From Promethearchaeota archaeon (lineage in GTDB: Archaea; Asgardarchaeota; Lokiarchaeia; Sigynarchaeales; SOKP01), in contig JAEOUI010000307.1 of assembly GCA_016839425.1 (NCBI GenBank), positions 1 through 6,571 of the forward strand: a stretch of DNA of 6,571 bases, in the 5' to 3' direction. Each line of letters opens with the position of its first letter. Positions within the stretch are counted from its first letter, which is position 1. The position numbers and the translations under genes were made by a program. Of the stretch, positions 1 through 6,098 are shown piece by piece. The notes under the pieces were generated by a model. The model ran no database searches and was not told where the DNA came from. It saw only the letters and a list, made by a program, of their open reading frames with translations.

Positions 1-205
1 AGAGAGAAGAATAATAACGAAATTACAATGTTATATAAAATTACTACGAGTTCCCACATAATATTTTGAAATTATATTAATTTAATGATATTAAAAATAA
101 GAAATCATTATTAGATTTTTTTATAAAAGTAAACAGAATTGAATATATTCAATAAAATAGCTTTTTATACAAATTAAAACCAAAAAAAATTTTAAACGGC
201 GTTCA

Positions 206-213
206 TTTATATA
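206..213 (+). promoter_or_regulatory. Candidate TATA box for the MFS-longin gene
   Basis: The motif TTTATATA is a good match to archaeal TATA boxes. Its centre lies about 25 nt upstream of the ATG at 235, the usual distance from TATA box to transcription start. If this box is used, the transcript would start at or very near the ATG and be leaderless. The AAAGGAT at 217-223, which looks like a ribosome binding site, would then not be transcribed. The surroundings are very AT-rich, so a chance match is possible. An alternative TTTTAAA box at 190-196 would give a leader of roughly 15 nt that includes AAAGGAT. Confidence 0.4.
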
Positions 214-234
214 GCTAAAGGATCTGCGGTTGAA

Positions 235-1791
235 ATGAAAAAATCACTAAAATTCTTATTGCACGACATCCTATTGCGAGATGTCGACATCACGGTAAAG
301 GGTTTTTTCTATTTCTTGTCGGGCTTCTTCTTTTATACGCTTTCTGTTGAAACTATAATTTTATTGGTCTTTATTGATCTCAGTATCATGACATTAGTAA
401 CTATTCTCATTACCTTGTTAATATCGATTATTTTTGCAGGTTTAATTGTTGATTATTCTAAAAATCGAATGAATCTACTTGTAATAACATCGATTTTAAT
501 TATCGCTGGGGATGTCTTTGCTGCTTTTCAAGAAGAATATTTTCGCTTAATTGGAGCGATGTTGATTATTTTTGCATCTACTATATATATAACTGATTTG
601 CAGACTGTCATAATTCACGAATCGACTATTTTGAATAGAGGACGTTTAACAGGATATTTATTTGGATTTGCTGTCATAATTGCCTCTATTGTTTTTACAA
701 TTGCGTCTGAAAATTTTTGGATTCTTTTTGGAGTAAAACTCTGCTATGTTCTTTTTAATTATCTATATATTGTAAAAGAGTATTCGTATGTAGAAACAAA
801 AGATAGATTAACATCAAGGCTAAAACTCCGAGAAATCTTGTTTCAAAAACCCATTAATGGCTATCTATTTACATTCATAATGTTAGGATTTATAATAGGG
901 TATTCCTATCCATTGAATTTCAATTATTTTTCGTCTTCCTTATTATACTTAAGTCTTTTTGTGTTTTTTTTAATTTTAACAGGTATTTCTCTCGATAATA
1001 ATGGTCGCAAATGGTGTTTTTCTGCGGGATTATTTAACATGTCTGTAATAATTATATTTGAAGGATTGTTTGGGTCTTTATTTTCCGAAATTTTTATCAG
1101 TGTAACGATTCCGTTTTGCATTGTCGTGCTTTTTACTTTTACAGGTGATTTTACTACAAAAAGAGACACTATTAAATATAGAGGTGCTATATTTTGCATT
1201 TTTTTATTTTTCCTAATAATTTCAGTTTGTTTTGGAGCACTTGTCAAAGGAATTTTTACGGAAATATCTCAACTTCATCCATCGCTAGCATGGTTTGCTG
1301 AAATTAAAAATAGGTTTAATATTTTCTTGTTAATAGTCATGTTATTATTTATGATGCCTTTTCCAGAAATATTATCCGCAAAAGAAGCTGATTGGGCCGA
1401 TGCGATAAAAAGCATCTACATTTTTAACAAGAATTCTATTTGTTTATATTACAAGGATTTTATAGATTTATCCGAGATAGACCACTTACCTTCAGAAGAT
1501 TTGATCACTAGCGGTTTAACTGGTATAATGGCACTTATTTCGGAAATCACCAACGAAAAAAAGAATTTGCGCATAATAGATAAGGAAAACTCAAAAATAT
1601 TATTTACTTACGGAAGACATGTAAATATAGCCCTTACAACTACAAAATTTTTACCCATTTTATTTAAGAAAATGGAAATATTTATGAAAACATTTGAAAA
1701 AGAATTTGAATACGACTTGACGCATTTTAAGGGTAAGATCAATGCGTTTTTGGAAAAGACTGACCCTATTATTGAACGCTATTTTAAATAA
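235..1791 (+). CDS. MFS-fold membrane protein with C-terminal longin-like domain
   Basis: A 518-residue protein in two parts. Residues about 20-378 form roughly 12 hydrophobic segments. MFS motif A appears after segment 2 (G69-L-I-V-D73...R78) and again after segment 8 (G250-I-S-L-D254-N-N-G-R258-K). An 'RG' turn recurs between segments 4-5 (R135 G136) and 10-11 (R316 G317), as expected from the duplicated MFS fold. Residues about 388-518 are soluble. Their predicted order is two strands (391-398, 401-409), a helix (420-438), three strands (444-449, 454-459, 462-469) and two helices (472-492, 497-516), which is the order of a longin domain. Roadblock domains instead begin with a helix and end with one. 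Substrate and direction of transport are unknown, and it may be a membrane anchor or sensor rather than a transporter. The 3' neighbour is a roadblock gene, separated by 192 nt. The membrane-protein call is firm; the longin assignment is inferred from secondary structure by eye. Confidence 0.8.
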   Translation: MKKSLKFLLHDILLRDVDITVKGFFYFLSGFFFYTLSVETIILLVFIDLSIMTLVTILITLLISIIFAGLIVDYSKNRMNLLVITSILIIAGDVFAAFQEEYFRLIGAMLIIFASTIYITDLQTVIIHESTILNRGRLTGYLFGFAVIIASIVFTIASENFWILFGVKLCYVLFNYLYIVKEYSYVETKDRLTSRLKLREILFQKPINGYLFTFIMLGFIIGYSYPLNFNYFSSSLLYLSLFVFFLILTGISLDNNGRKWCFSAGLFNMSVIIIFEGLFGSLFSEIFISVTIPFCIVVLFTFTGDFTTKRDTIKYRGAIFCIFLFFLIISVCFGALVKGIFTEISQLHPSLAWFAEIKNRFNIFLLIVMLLFMMPFPEILSAKEADWADAIKSIYIFNKNSICLYYKDFIDLSEIDHLPSEDLITSGLTGIMALISEITNEKKNLRIIDKENSKILFTYGRHVNIALTTTKFLPILFKKMEIFMKTFEKEFEYDLTHFKGKINAFLEKTDPIIERYFK

Positions 1792-1851
1792 TCGTTTTAA
1801 TACTATAATAATCAATAATTGTTCTAAAAAAAAAAACGAACTAGATATAGA

Positions 1852-1866
1852 TTTTATATATTTTTT
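1852..1866 (+). terminator. T-rich tract after the MFS-longin gene
   Basis: The stretch TTTTATATATTTTTT begins about 60 nt past the stop codon of the membrane-protein gene. Archaeal RNA polymerase commonly terminates at oligo-T tracts without a stable hairpin. No GC-rich stem is visible here. The same bases could also serve as a TATA-like element, so the assignment is tentative. Confidence 0.3.
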
Positions 1867-1902
1867 ATCATTATATTGACAACATGTTTCCTAAATAAAA
1901 AA

Positions 1903-1912
1903 AAATATAAAT
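1903..1912 (+). promoter_or_regulatory. Candidate TATA box for the roadblock gene
   Basis: AAATATAAAT lies about 75 nt upstream of the roadblock ATG, predicting a start near 1933 and a leader of about 50 nt that contains the AAGGAG ribosome binding site. It is embedded in an A-rich spacer with A-runs of 11 (1826-1836), 9 (1897-1905) and 6 (1913-1918), so several alternatives exist. The A-runs are not spaced at whole helical turns, so a phased DNA bend is not supported. Confidence 0.3.
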
Positions 1913-1983
1913 AAAAAATTTCAATTATAAGATATACTAAAAATATTTTGCGTAACTAAGTAAAATTAAGGAGAATATAAATC

Positions 1984-2352
1984 ATGTCTGATACCCCTGA
2001 AACTCTCGATGTTCTATTAAGGAAATTATTATCTACGATGCCAGAGGTCACGGCTGCCGCTATCGTATCCGTGGAAGGATTACCAATTTCGTCGGCATTA
2101 GCCGCAGATGTAGATGAAACTCGAGTAGCTGCAATGACTGCTGCTATTCTATCGCTCGCAGAGAGAGCAATTCATGAAATGAGTAAAGGTGATTTTCAGG
2201 AGATATATATCAAGGGTTCTGATGGATATCTCATCGTGCTGAGTGCAGGTAGGAACGCTGTACTTACGGTCTCTACAACTATTGATATTAGGCTTGGTTT
2301 GATTTTACTAGACGCAAAACGAACTTGTGAAAAGATTGCTAAATTAATTTAA
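1984..2352 (+). CDS. Roadblock/LC7 domain protein
   Basis: A 122-residue protein that is essentially a single Roadblock/LC7 domain: an N-terminal helix (about 6-18), a strand pair around the family-typical E31-G-L-P34 turn, a long Ala-rich helix (about 46-67), three strands (about 71-99) with the D80-G81-Y82 turn, and a C-terminal helix (about 108-121). Such domains dimerise, and in other systems (MglB, Ragulator/LAMTOR, dynein light chains) they control small Ras-like GTPases or serve as scaffolds. They are strikingly numerous in Asgard archaea. No GTPase gene lies in this window, so the partner is unknown. The ATG is preceded by AAGGAG at 1968-1973 with 10 nt spacing, which fixes the start. 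By eye the gene is richer in G+C than its flanks, perhaps reflecting high expression. The upstream neighbour carries a structurally related longin-like domain. Confidence 0.93.
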   Translation: MSDTPETLDVLLRKLLSTMPEVTAAAIVSVEGLPISSALAADVDETRVAAMTAAILSLAERAIHEMSKGDFQEIYIKGSDGYLIVLSAGRNAVLTVSTTIDIRLGLILLDAKRTCEKIAKLI

Positions 2353-2500
2353 AATAATTTTTATCTAACTTTCCACATCAAAAGTAAAGGAAAACGAAAA
2401 TTATTAATTTCATGTGGTATTCAAGATATTATCTAGACATCATCAATACATTCAAATTTTGATGAGGAAAGAAAATAAAAAATATTATCATCATCGCTTC

Positions 2501-2508
2501 TTTAAAAA
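2501..2508 (+). promoter_or_regulatory. Candidate TATA box for rpo7
   Basis: TTTAAAAA is centred about 30 nt upstream of the rpo7 ATG at 2535, predicting transcription start only a few nucleotides before it or at it. This fits the lack of a convincing ribosome binding site: only a weak GGTAATGA lies upstream. The region is AT-rich, so this is suggestive only. The rest of the 182-nt spacer 2353-2534 shows no gene, only a 6-bp CCACAT/ATGTGG inverted repeat with a 33-nt loop that is probably chance. Confidence 0.3.
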
Positions 2509-2534
2509 TTCTTTAATTAACTTGGTAATGAGCA

Positions 2535-3125
2535 ATGTTTGTGAAATACACTATTCGGTCAAAAATCGAAATCCCTCCTTTTCTATTCGATCAAGAAAAA
2601 ACAATTTCAGCAAGAATAATTCTTAGCGAGGATTTTGAAGGGATTATTACAAGAGATTTCGGTTTTATCATAGCCGTTGTTGATGTTCTTAACGTTGGAC
2701 CCGGAATTATCATCCCTGGAAATGCAAATACCTTTCACGAAGTTGAATTTACAATTTTAGCCTTCAAACCCTCAATTTCTGAAGTCATTGAAGGAGATGT
2801 GGTTGAAATCGTTGATTTTGGAAGTTTTATCCGGATGGGACCATTAGATGGATTAGTGCATGTGTCACAAATTTGCGACGATTATATCTCATACGAGCAA
2901 GTTAGTAATCGATTTATAGGAAAAGAAACAGGCAAAATTTTAGAAGTGAACGATCAAGTACGAGCCAAGATTATTGCAGTATCCCTTGGAACGGGAAGAA
3001 GCGGCAAGTTAGGCTTGACAATGAGACAAAAGTTTTTAGGAAAAATAGAGTGGATCGAACAAGATCTAGAAGATTACCTCTCTGATGATGACGACGCAAA
3101 ACCTGCCGCAGAAGAAAGCGGATAA
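2535..3125 (+). CDS. rpo7: DNA-directed RNA polymerase subunit Rpo7 (RpoE')
   Basis: A 196-residue stalk subunit of archaeal RNA polymerase, the counterpart of eukaryotic Rpb7. With Rpo4 it forms the stalk that binds emerging RNA and helps open the promoter. Residues 1-80 are the tip domain, with I13-P14-P15 near the start, the I60-P-G62 turn and F68-H69-E70-V71-E72-F73. Residues about 84-165 are the S1/OB RNA-binding domain, with the hallmark stretch from F95-G96 through G102-P-L-D-G-L-V-H-V-S111 and G159-L-T-M-R-Q165 closing it. The ATG at 2535 gives the usual 12 residues before I-P-P; an ATG at 2528 is out of frame. The last 20 or so residues form an acidic tail (D176-E179 and D184-D187). 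The gene leads the information-processing block and is followed 20 nt later by spt4. Confidence 0.96.
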   Translation: MFVKYTIRSKIEIPPFLFDQEKTISARIILSEDFEGIITRDFGFIIAVVDVLNVGPGIIIPGNANTFHEVEFTILAFKPSISEVIEGDVVEIVDFGSFIRMGPLDGLVHVSQICDDYISYEQVSNRFIGKETGKILEVNDQVRAKIIAVSLGTGRSGKLGLTMRQKFLGKIEWIEQDLEDYLSDDDDAKPAAEESG

Positions 3126-3131
3126 ATGAAT

Positions 3132-3136
3132 GAGGA
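3132..3136 (+). promoter_or_regulatory. Ribosome binding site deciding the spt4 start
   Basis: GAGGA lies 9 nt before the ATG at 3146 but directly abuts the in-frame ATG at 3137, which is therefore too close to be served by it. The site favours the shorter protein starting M-K-E-R-A-C, which is also the usual length of N-terminus before the first zinc cysteine in archaeal Spt4. Confidence 0.7.
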
Positions 3137-3145
3137 ATGACAAAT

Positions 3146-3334
3146 ATGAAAGAAAGAGCTTGTAAAAATTGTCACTTGATAACGAAAAACGAAAACATAT
3201 GTCCAAAATGTAAAACTCATTCGTTGAGCGACGATTACAACGGAGAAGTAATAATAATTGATCCAAAAGAGTCAAAAATAGCAGAATATCTTAAGATATT
3301 TATTCCCGGCAAATATGCCTTAAGAGTCAGATAA
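3146..3334 (+). CDS. spt4: Transcription elongation factor Spt4 (RpoE'')
   Basis: A 62-residue zinc-ribbon protein. Spt4 pairs with the NGN domain of Spt5, and the complex clamps RNA polymerase onto DNA for processive elongation. The zinc site is visible as C6-x2-C9 and C19-x2-C22. The strand V35-I-I-I-D39-P40 and the C-terminal I53-P-G-K-Y-A-L-R-V-R62 are canonical for archaeal Spt4, and the protein ends exactly where family members do. An in-frame ATG at 3137 would add three residues, but the GAGGA position argues against it. It is 20 nt downstream of rpo7 and almost certainly co-transcribed with it. After its stop comes a 163-nt gap before the ribosomal protein gene for eS24. Confidence 0.95.
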   Translation: MKERACKNCHLITKNENICPKCKTHSLSDDYNGEVIIIDPKESKIAEYLKIFIPGKYALRVR

Positions 3335-3497
3335 GGAACATTTTCTTTTATAAGATTTGAGCAATGTATTCCAATATTCCTTTTATGGATTTTAGGTAAA
3401 AAAGAATTCATAGCGTCTGTAAAAAACAAAAATTTTATCTTAAATACACCAATATATTTTCATAATTTTGAACATAATATAATAAGTATTGTAAGGC
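3335..3497 (+). other. Non-coding gap between spt4 and eS24 with TATA-like elements
   Basis: No credible gene is seen in these 163 nt; the longest + strand ATG frame noticed (from 3364) has 11 codons. A TTTTATAAG element at 3350-3358 and an AATATATTTT element at 3451-3460 could act as TATA boxes. The second would place a transcript start near 3480, about 17 nt before the eS24 ATG. In many euryarchaea this position is occupied by the gene for GTP-dependent dephospho-CoA kinase (DUF359 family); no remnant of that protein was recognised here. The gap suggests that eS24 and the genes after it may have their own promoter. Confidence 0.4.
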
Positions 3498-3854
3498 ATG
3501 TCGTTTAAAATAAATATAGTTAAGGAAGAGAAAAACCCCTTAATAGACAGGACCGAAATAAAATTCGATTTGGAACACCCTGGAGCAAGCACTCCCAATC
3601 GAATGGAAGTTAAAAATAAGATCTGCGCCTTGAAAAATTTAGATACCAAACTAACTATCATGAAAAAAATCGAATCTCATTTTGGTAGTTCTCATTCCAA
3701 GGGCAAGGTATATATTTACGATAAAATTGAGGATTTGGAATATTTCGAGCCTTTTCATATTAGAGTAAGAAATTTACCAAAAGAAAAGAGAAACGAAATT
3801 TACCAACTCAAGAGAAAGAAGGAATCTTATAAGCACCTTTTTAATCAAGAATAA
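3498..3854 (+). CDS. rps24e: Small ribosomal subunit protein eS24
   Basis: A 118-residue protein shared by archaeal and eukaryotic ribosomes but absent from bacteria. The N-terminal strand and turn N13-P14-L15-x2-R18-x-E20 are diagnostic. They are followed by a strand (about 20-26), P33-x-R35 leading into the helix of about 36-47, and K56-K57-I58 before the G63...K68-G69 hairpin and the strand V71-Y-I-Y74. The C-terminal third (about 90-113) is strongly basic and probably helical, suited to binding rRNA. The length is normal for the family. The ATG is preceded by AAGG only 1 nt away, too close for a standard ribosome binding site, so the message may be leaderless or short-leadered. It is followed 17 nt later by eS31. 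Confidence 0.93.
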   Translation: MSFKINIVKEEKNPLIDRTEIKFDLEHPGASTPNRMEVKNKICALKNLDTKLTIMKKIESHFGSSHSKGKVYIYDKIEDLEYFEPFHIRVRNLPKEKRNEIYQLKRKKESYKHLFNQE

Positions 3855-3871
3855 TCAAAAAAAAATTTTAC

Positions 3872-4111
3872 ATGATAGATATGAAAGACGCATCAAAATA
3901 TTATCAAATTGAAGGAAATAAAGTAGTTCGAACTCATAGGGCTTGCCCTAAATGCGGACCAAGTTATTTCTTGGGAGACCATTACGACAGGTCGAGTTGT
4001 GGACATTGTGGGTATACTGTATTTAAAAGAAAGGGAAAAGCAACCACTTCTACGGGTACTAGCAAGACTTCATCGAGACGATCTCCAAGAAAGCGCACGA
4101 AATCAACATGA
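3872..4111 (+). CDS. rps27ae: Small ribosomal subunit protein eS31 with basic C-terminal tail
   Basis: A 79-residue zinc-ribbon ribosomal protein, the archaeal homologue of the ribosomal half of eukaryotic ubiquitin-S27a. The zinc ligands are C25-x2-C28 and C43-x2-C46, within the typical C-P-K-C-G-P ... D39-R40 ... C-G-H-C-G-Y-T context, ending the conserved part at about F51-K52. Archaeal members usually stop within a few residues of this point. Here about 25 further residues follow, made of Lys, Arg, Ser and Thr (S69-R-R-S-P-R-K-R76 near the end). The tail is probably disordered and could contact rRNA. The start is uncertain: ATG 3872 and ATG 3881 are both in frame, neither has a clear ribosome binding site, and the shorter form fits the family well. 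No ubiquitin moiety is present. Confidence 0.92.
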   Translation: MIDMKDASKYYQIEGNKVVRTHRACPKCGPSYFLGDHYDRSSCGHCGYTVFKRKGKATTSTGTSKTSSRRSPRKRTKST

Positions 4112-4133
4112 TCTTAAAGCTATTTTAGTAGAC

Positions 4134-4171
4134 TATTTCTATTGCGCTTTTAATTCTTATTTCTTTAATTT
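4134..4171 (+). terminator. Pyrimidine-rich tract after eS31
   Basis: A T-rich stretch with repeated short T-runs (TTTCT, CTTTTAATTCTTATTTCTTT) starts about 20 nt after the eS31 stop. This is the sort of sequence at which archaeal RNA polymerase terminates, with no stable hairpin. It could partly separate the ribosomal genes from kae1; transcription may also simply read through. Confidence 0.3.
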
Positions 4172-4205
4172 CACATAATACTGAGCCCGTACTGAGGATT
4201 TTTAT

Positions 4206-5222
4206 ATGAAATTCAATAAAAAGATATGTCTTGGAATTGAAAGCACAGCCCATACTTTTGGAGTTGGCATTATTGATTTTAATGGAACTGTTTATAGTAG
4301 AATAAACGACATATTCGTTCCTGACAAGGGAGGTTTACATCCCGTACAAGTTCGTGAACAACATCTTGCTAATTTCTTAAAGATCATCCAAAAAGCTTTA
4401 TCAGAAGCTAATTGTTCTATAAAAGACATTGATCTCATCGCTTTTAGTCAAAGCCCTGGTTTAGCCCCCGTTTTAAAGATTGGAGCCGTTGTATCTCGGA
4501 TGCTTAGCCAACTACTTAATATACCTATAATTGGCGTAAACCATTGCGTAGCCCATGTTGAAATCGGAAGATTAATGTGTAATATTGAAGATCCACTTAC
4601 ATTATATGTTTCAGGAGGGAATACTATTGTTAGCGCTTTTGAATCTAATAGATATCAAATATTTGGTGAAACACTAGACTTACCAATAGGAAATATGATC
4701 GACTCCTTTGCACGAGTAGTCAATCTTGCCCATCCAGGAGGACCAAAAATAGAAAAATTAGCCCTTGAGTCTAAACAATACATTCAATTACCTTATATAG
4801 TAAAAGGGATGGATTTATCATTTTCAGGCCTTTTTACTGCTGCAAAACGCTTGATTGAATCAAAGAATTTTGGATCTAAATACACCCTTAACGATGTAGC
4901 ATATTCTCTTCAGGAAACAGCTTTTTCCATGTTAACAGAAGTTACCGAACGAGCCTTAGCACATACAAAAAAAACTGAAGTACTCTTAACAGGTGGAGTT
5001 GCTGCGAATCGAAGATTACAGGAGATGATAAGAGATATAAGCGAAGATCATGGAGCTAGGTTCGAAGTAGTCCCCCTTAAGTTTGCAGGAGACAATGGCG
5101 TTATGATAGGTTGGACGGGCATACTCCGTTATTTAGCTACGGGAGGCCACGACATCTCTGAAACAGTAATACAACCAAAAGAACGAATGGATAACATTAG
5201 TATTCCTTGGAGGGAAAATTGA
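4206..5222 (+). CDS. kae1: tRNA N6-threonylcarbamoyladenosine synthase Kae1 (KEOPS)
   Basis: A 338-residue ASKHA-fold enzyme, the catalytic subunit of KEOPS. It transfers the threonylcarbamoyl group from threonylcarbamoyl-AMP to A37 of ANN-decoding tRNAs (t6A). Visible motifs are G10-I-E-S-T-A-H16-T-F-G, H45-P-x-Q-V-R-E-Q-H53, and the metal ligands H113 and H117 in N-H-C-V-A-H. They are followed by V135-S-G-G-N-T140, the G154-E-T-L-D158 ... G162-N ... D166 ... F168-A segment, P177-G-G-P180 with E183, S205-F-S-G-L209, T262-G-G-V-A-A-N268 and the third metal ligand D296 in G-D-N-G. All expected catalytic positions are present. GAGGA at 4194-4198, 7 nt before the ATG, supports the start. The TGA stop is immediately followed, in the same frame, by the GTG of bud32. 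Pcc1, Cgi121 and Pcc2 are not in this window. Confidence 0.96.
   Translation: MKFNKKICLGIESTAHTFGVGIIDFNGTVYSRINDIFVPDKGGLHPVQVREQHLANFLKIIQKALSEANCSIKDIDLIAFSQSPGLAPVLKIGAVVSRMLSQLLNIPIIGVNHCVAHVEIGRLMCNIEDPLTLYVSGGNTIVSAFESNRYQIFGETLDLPIGNMIDSFARVVNLAHPGGPKIEKLALESKQYIQLPYIVKGMDLSFSGLFTAAKRLIESKNFGSKYTLNDVAYSLQETAFSMLTEVTERALAHTKKTEVLLTGGVAANRRLQEMIRDISEDHGARFEVVPLKFAGDNGVMIGWTGILRYLATGGHDISETVIQPKERMDNISIPWREN
5209..5214 (+). promoter_or_regulatory. Strong ribosome binding site for bud32 inside the end of kae1
   Basis: GGAGGG lies within the last codons of kae1, 8 nt before the GTG at 5223. It identifies GTG as the bud32 start even though it touches the kae1 stop codon, and it supports separate initiation or stop-and-restart coupling rather than obligatory fusion. 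Confidence 0.75.
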
Positions 5223-5897
5223 GTGGAAAGTGATATAATTAAACAAGAGATTATTCAAAAAGGAGCCGAAGCAACATTATTCAGAGGAAAGTGGTTTGAA
5301 AAAGATGTCATTTTTAAGCAACGGATTGCAAAAAAATATCGTATAGAACAACTTGATTCTATCATCAGGACAAGAAGAACGCTTAATGAGGCCAGAGCTC
5401 TTGTTAAAGTAAAGACTTATGGAGTAAATTGTCCCCAAGTGTACGATGTTGATCAAACCACATCAACGATCGTGATGAAATTTATTCCAGGAAAGAAAAT
5501 AAAGGATTTAATGGACTCACTTGAAGATGAAAAACTTGAAAATTATTGTAAAACAATTGGTAAGTTCATTGCAAAACTCCACCTAAATGGTCACATTCAC
5601 GGCGATATCACGACATCAAATATAATAATCACCCCTGAAGAAAAGATATTTCTGATTGATTTTGGTTTGCACGATTACTCAGATACAATCGAAGATAAAA
5701 GCGTTGATCTACACTTGTTTAAACGCGTTTTACAATCCTCTCATGGTAACTTGCATGAAATGTGCTTTCAAGCATTTTTAGAGGGTTATAAAACAGAATA
5801 CCGCATTAATGACCTTAATAATGCTGAAGAAATCATAAATAACATTTTTGTTATTGAAACCCGTGGTAGATATGTAAAAAAGCAGGATAGAAAGTAA
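5223..5897 (+). CDS. bud32: KEOPS-associated protein kinase Bud32
   Basis: A 224-residue minimal protein kinase of the piD261/Bud32 family. In KEOPS it binds Kae1, and its ATPase activity supports t6A synthesis. Seen in order are G14-A-E-A17 of the degenerate glycine-rich strand, the catalytic lysine K32 in V-I-F-K, the helix with R49-T-R-R52...N55-E56-A57-R58, and the hinge around M85-K-F-I-P-G90. The catalytic loop is H126-G-D128-I-T-T-S-N133, the metal-binding D146-F-G148 follows, and the C-terminal R214-G-R-Y217 is typical of the family. It lacks the large C-lobe of ordinary kinases, as expected. The start codon is GTG with GGAGGG 8 nt upstream. The gene abuts kae1 in the same reading frame with only the TGA between them; in some archaea the two are one fused gene. 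Confidence 0.96.
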   Translation: MESDIIKQEIIQKGAEATLFRGKWFEKDVIFKQRIAKKYRIEQLDSIIRTRRTLNEARALVKVKTYGVNCPQVYDVDQTTSTIVMKFIPGKKIKDLMDSLEDEKLENYCKTIGKFIAKLHLNGHIHGDITTSNIIITPEEKIFLIDFGLHDYSDTIEDKSVDLHLFKRVLQSSHGNLHEMCFQAFLEGYKTEYRINDLNNAEEIINNIFVIETRGRYVKKQDRK

Positions 5898-6051
5898 ATA
5901 CTGCTTTTGATATTTTAATCCCTATTAAATGTCAATTTATTATATGTTCATCAATTTTCAAATAATGACTGCTAGCTGTTTAGTTACTTATTAATTTATC
6001 GGTTGCAAATTGAAAATCGTGCATCTGATATGGACTACATTAAATAAGCGC

Positions 6052-6077
6052 TTTAAATAAGGGATAATTTTATAAAA
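6052..6077 (+). promoter_or_regulatory. Two candidate TATA boxes for the RHH gene
   Basis: TTTAAATA at 6052-6059 and the self-complementary TTTTATAAAA at 6068-6077 are both good TATA candidates, predicting starts near 6081 and 6098. Either start would fall at or inside the palindrome at 6083-6098 and leave a leader of about 110-130 nt. A third candidate, TTATTATAA at 6157-6165, would give a leader of only about 23 nt that still contains the ribosome binding site. Sequence alone does not decide among them. Confidence 0.35.
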
Positions 6078-6082
6078 GAGTA

Positions 6083-6098
6083 ATTACTAAATAGTAAT
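6083..6098. promoter_or_regulatory. Perfect 16-nt palindrome, candidate operator
   Basis: ATTACTA-AA-TAGTAAT has two perfect 7-nt arms around a 2-nt centre. It sits just downstream of TATA-like boxes, where a bound repressor would block RNA polymerase recruitment or start, and about 110 nt upstream of a ribbon-helix-helix gene. Proteins of that fold commonly bind short palindromes and regulate their own genes. Part of the site (AAATAGTA) recurs at 6114-6121. The binding protein is inferred, not shown. Confidence 0.4.

Noticed and set aside
1..69. Open frames from the window edge ending at 61 and 69, possibly the tail of an upstream gene
   Set aside because: Two of three + frames are open over this short stretch and neither encoded peptide shows a recognisable motif, so no call can be made.
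924..1247. 107-codon open frame on the - strand inside the membrane-protein gene
   Set aside because: It is antisense to membrane segments with clear MFS motifs; the Lys/Asn/Ile-rich product has no recognisable domain.
2414..2626. Open frame of 70 codons on the + strand upstream of and overlapping rpo7
   Set aside because: It overlaps the first 90 or so bases of rpo7 in another frame, has low-complexity His/Lys/Asn-rich content, no recognisable domain and no ribosome binding site.
3066..3661. Three - strand open frames (64-73 codons) opposite rpo7, spt4 and eS24
   Set aside because: Each lies wholly or largely antisense to a well-identified conserved gene and has no recognisable motifs or consistent start signals.
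5954..6017. 8-bp inverted repeat ATTTTCAA/TTGAAAAT with a loop of about 48 nt
   Set aside because: AT-rich, short and widely spaced; expected by chance in DNA of this composition.
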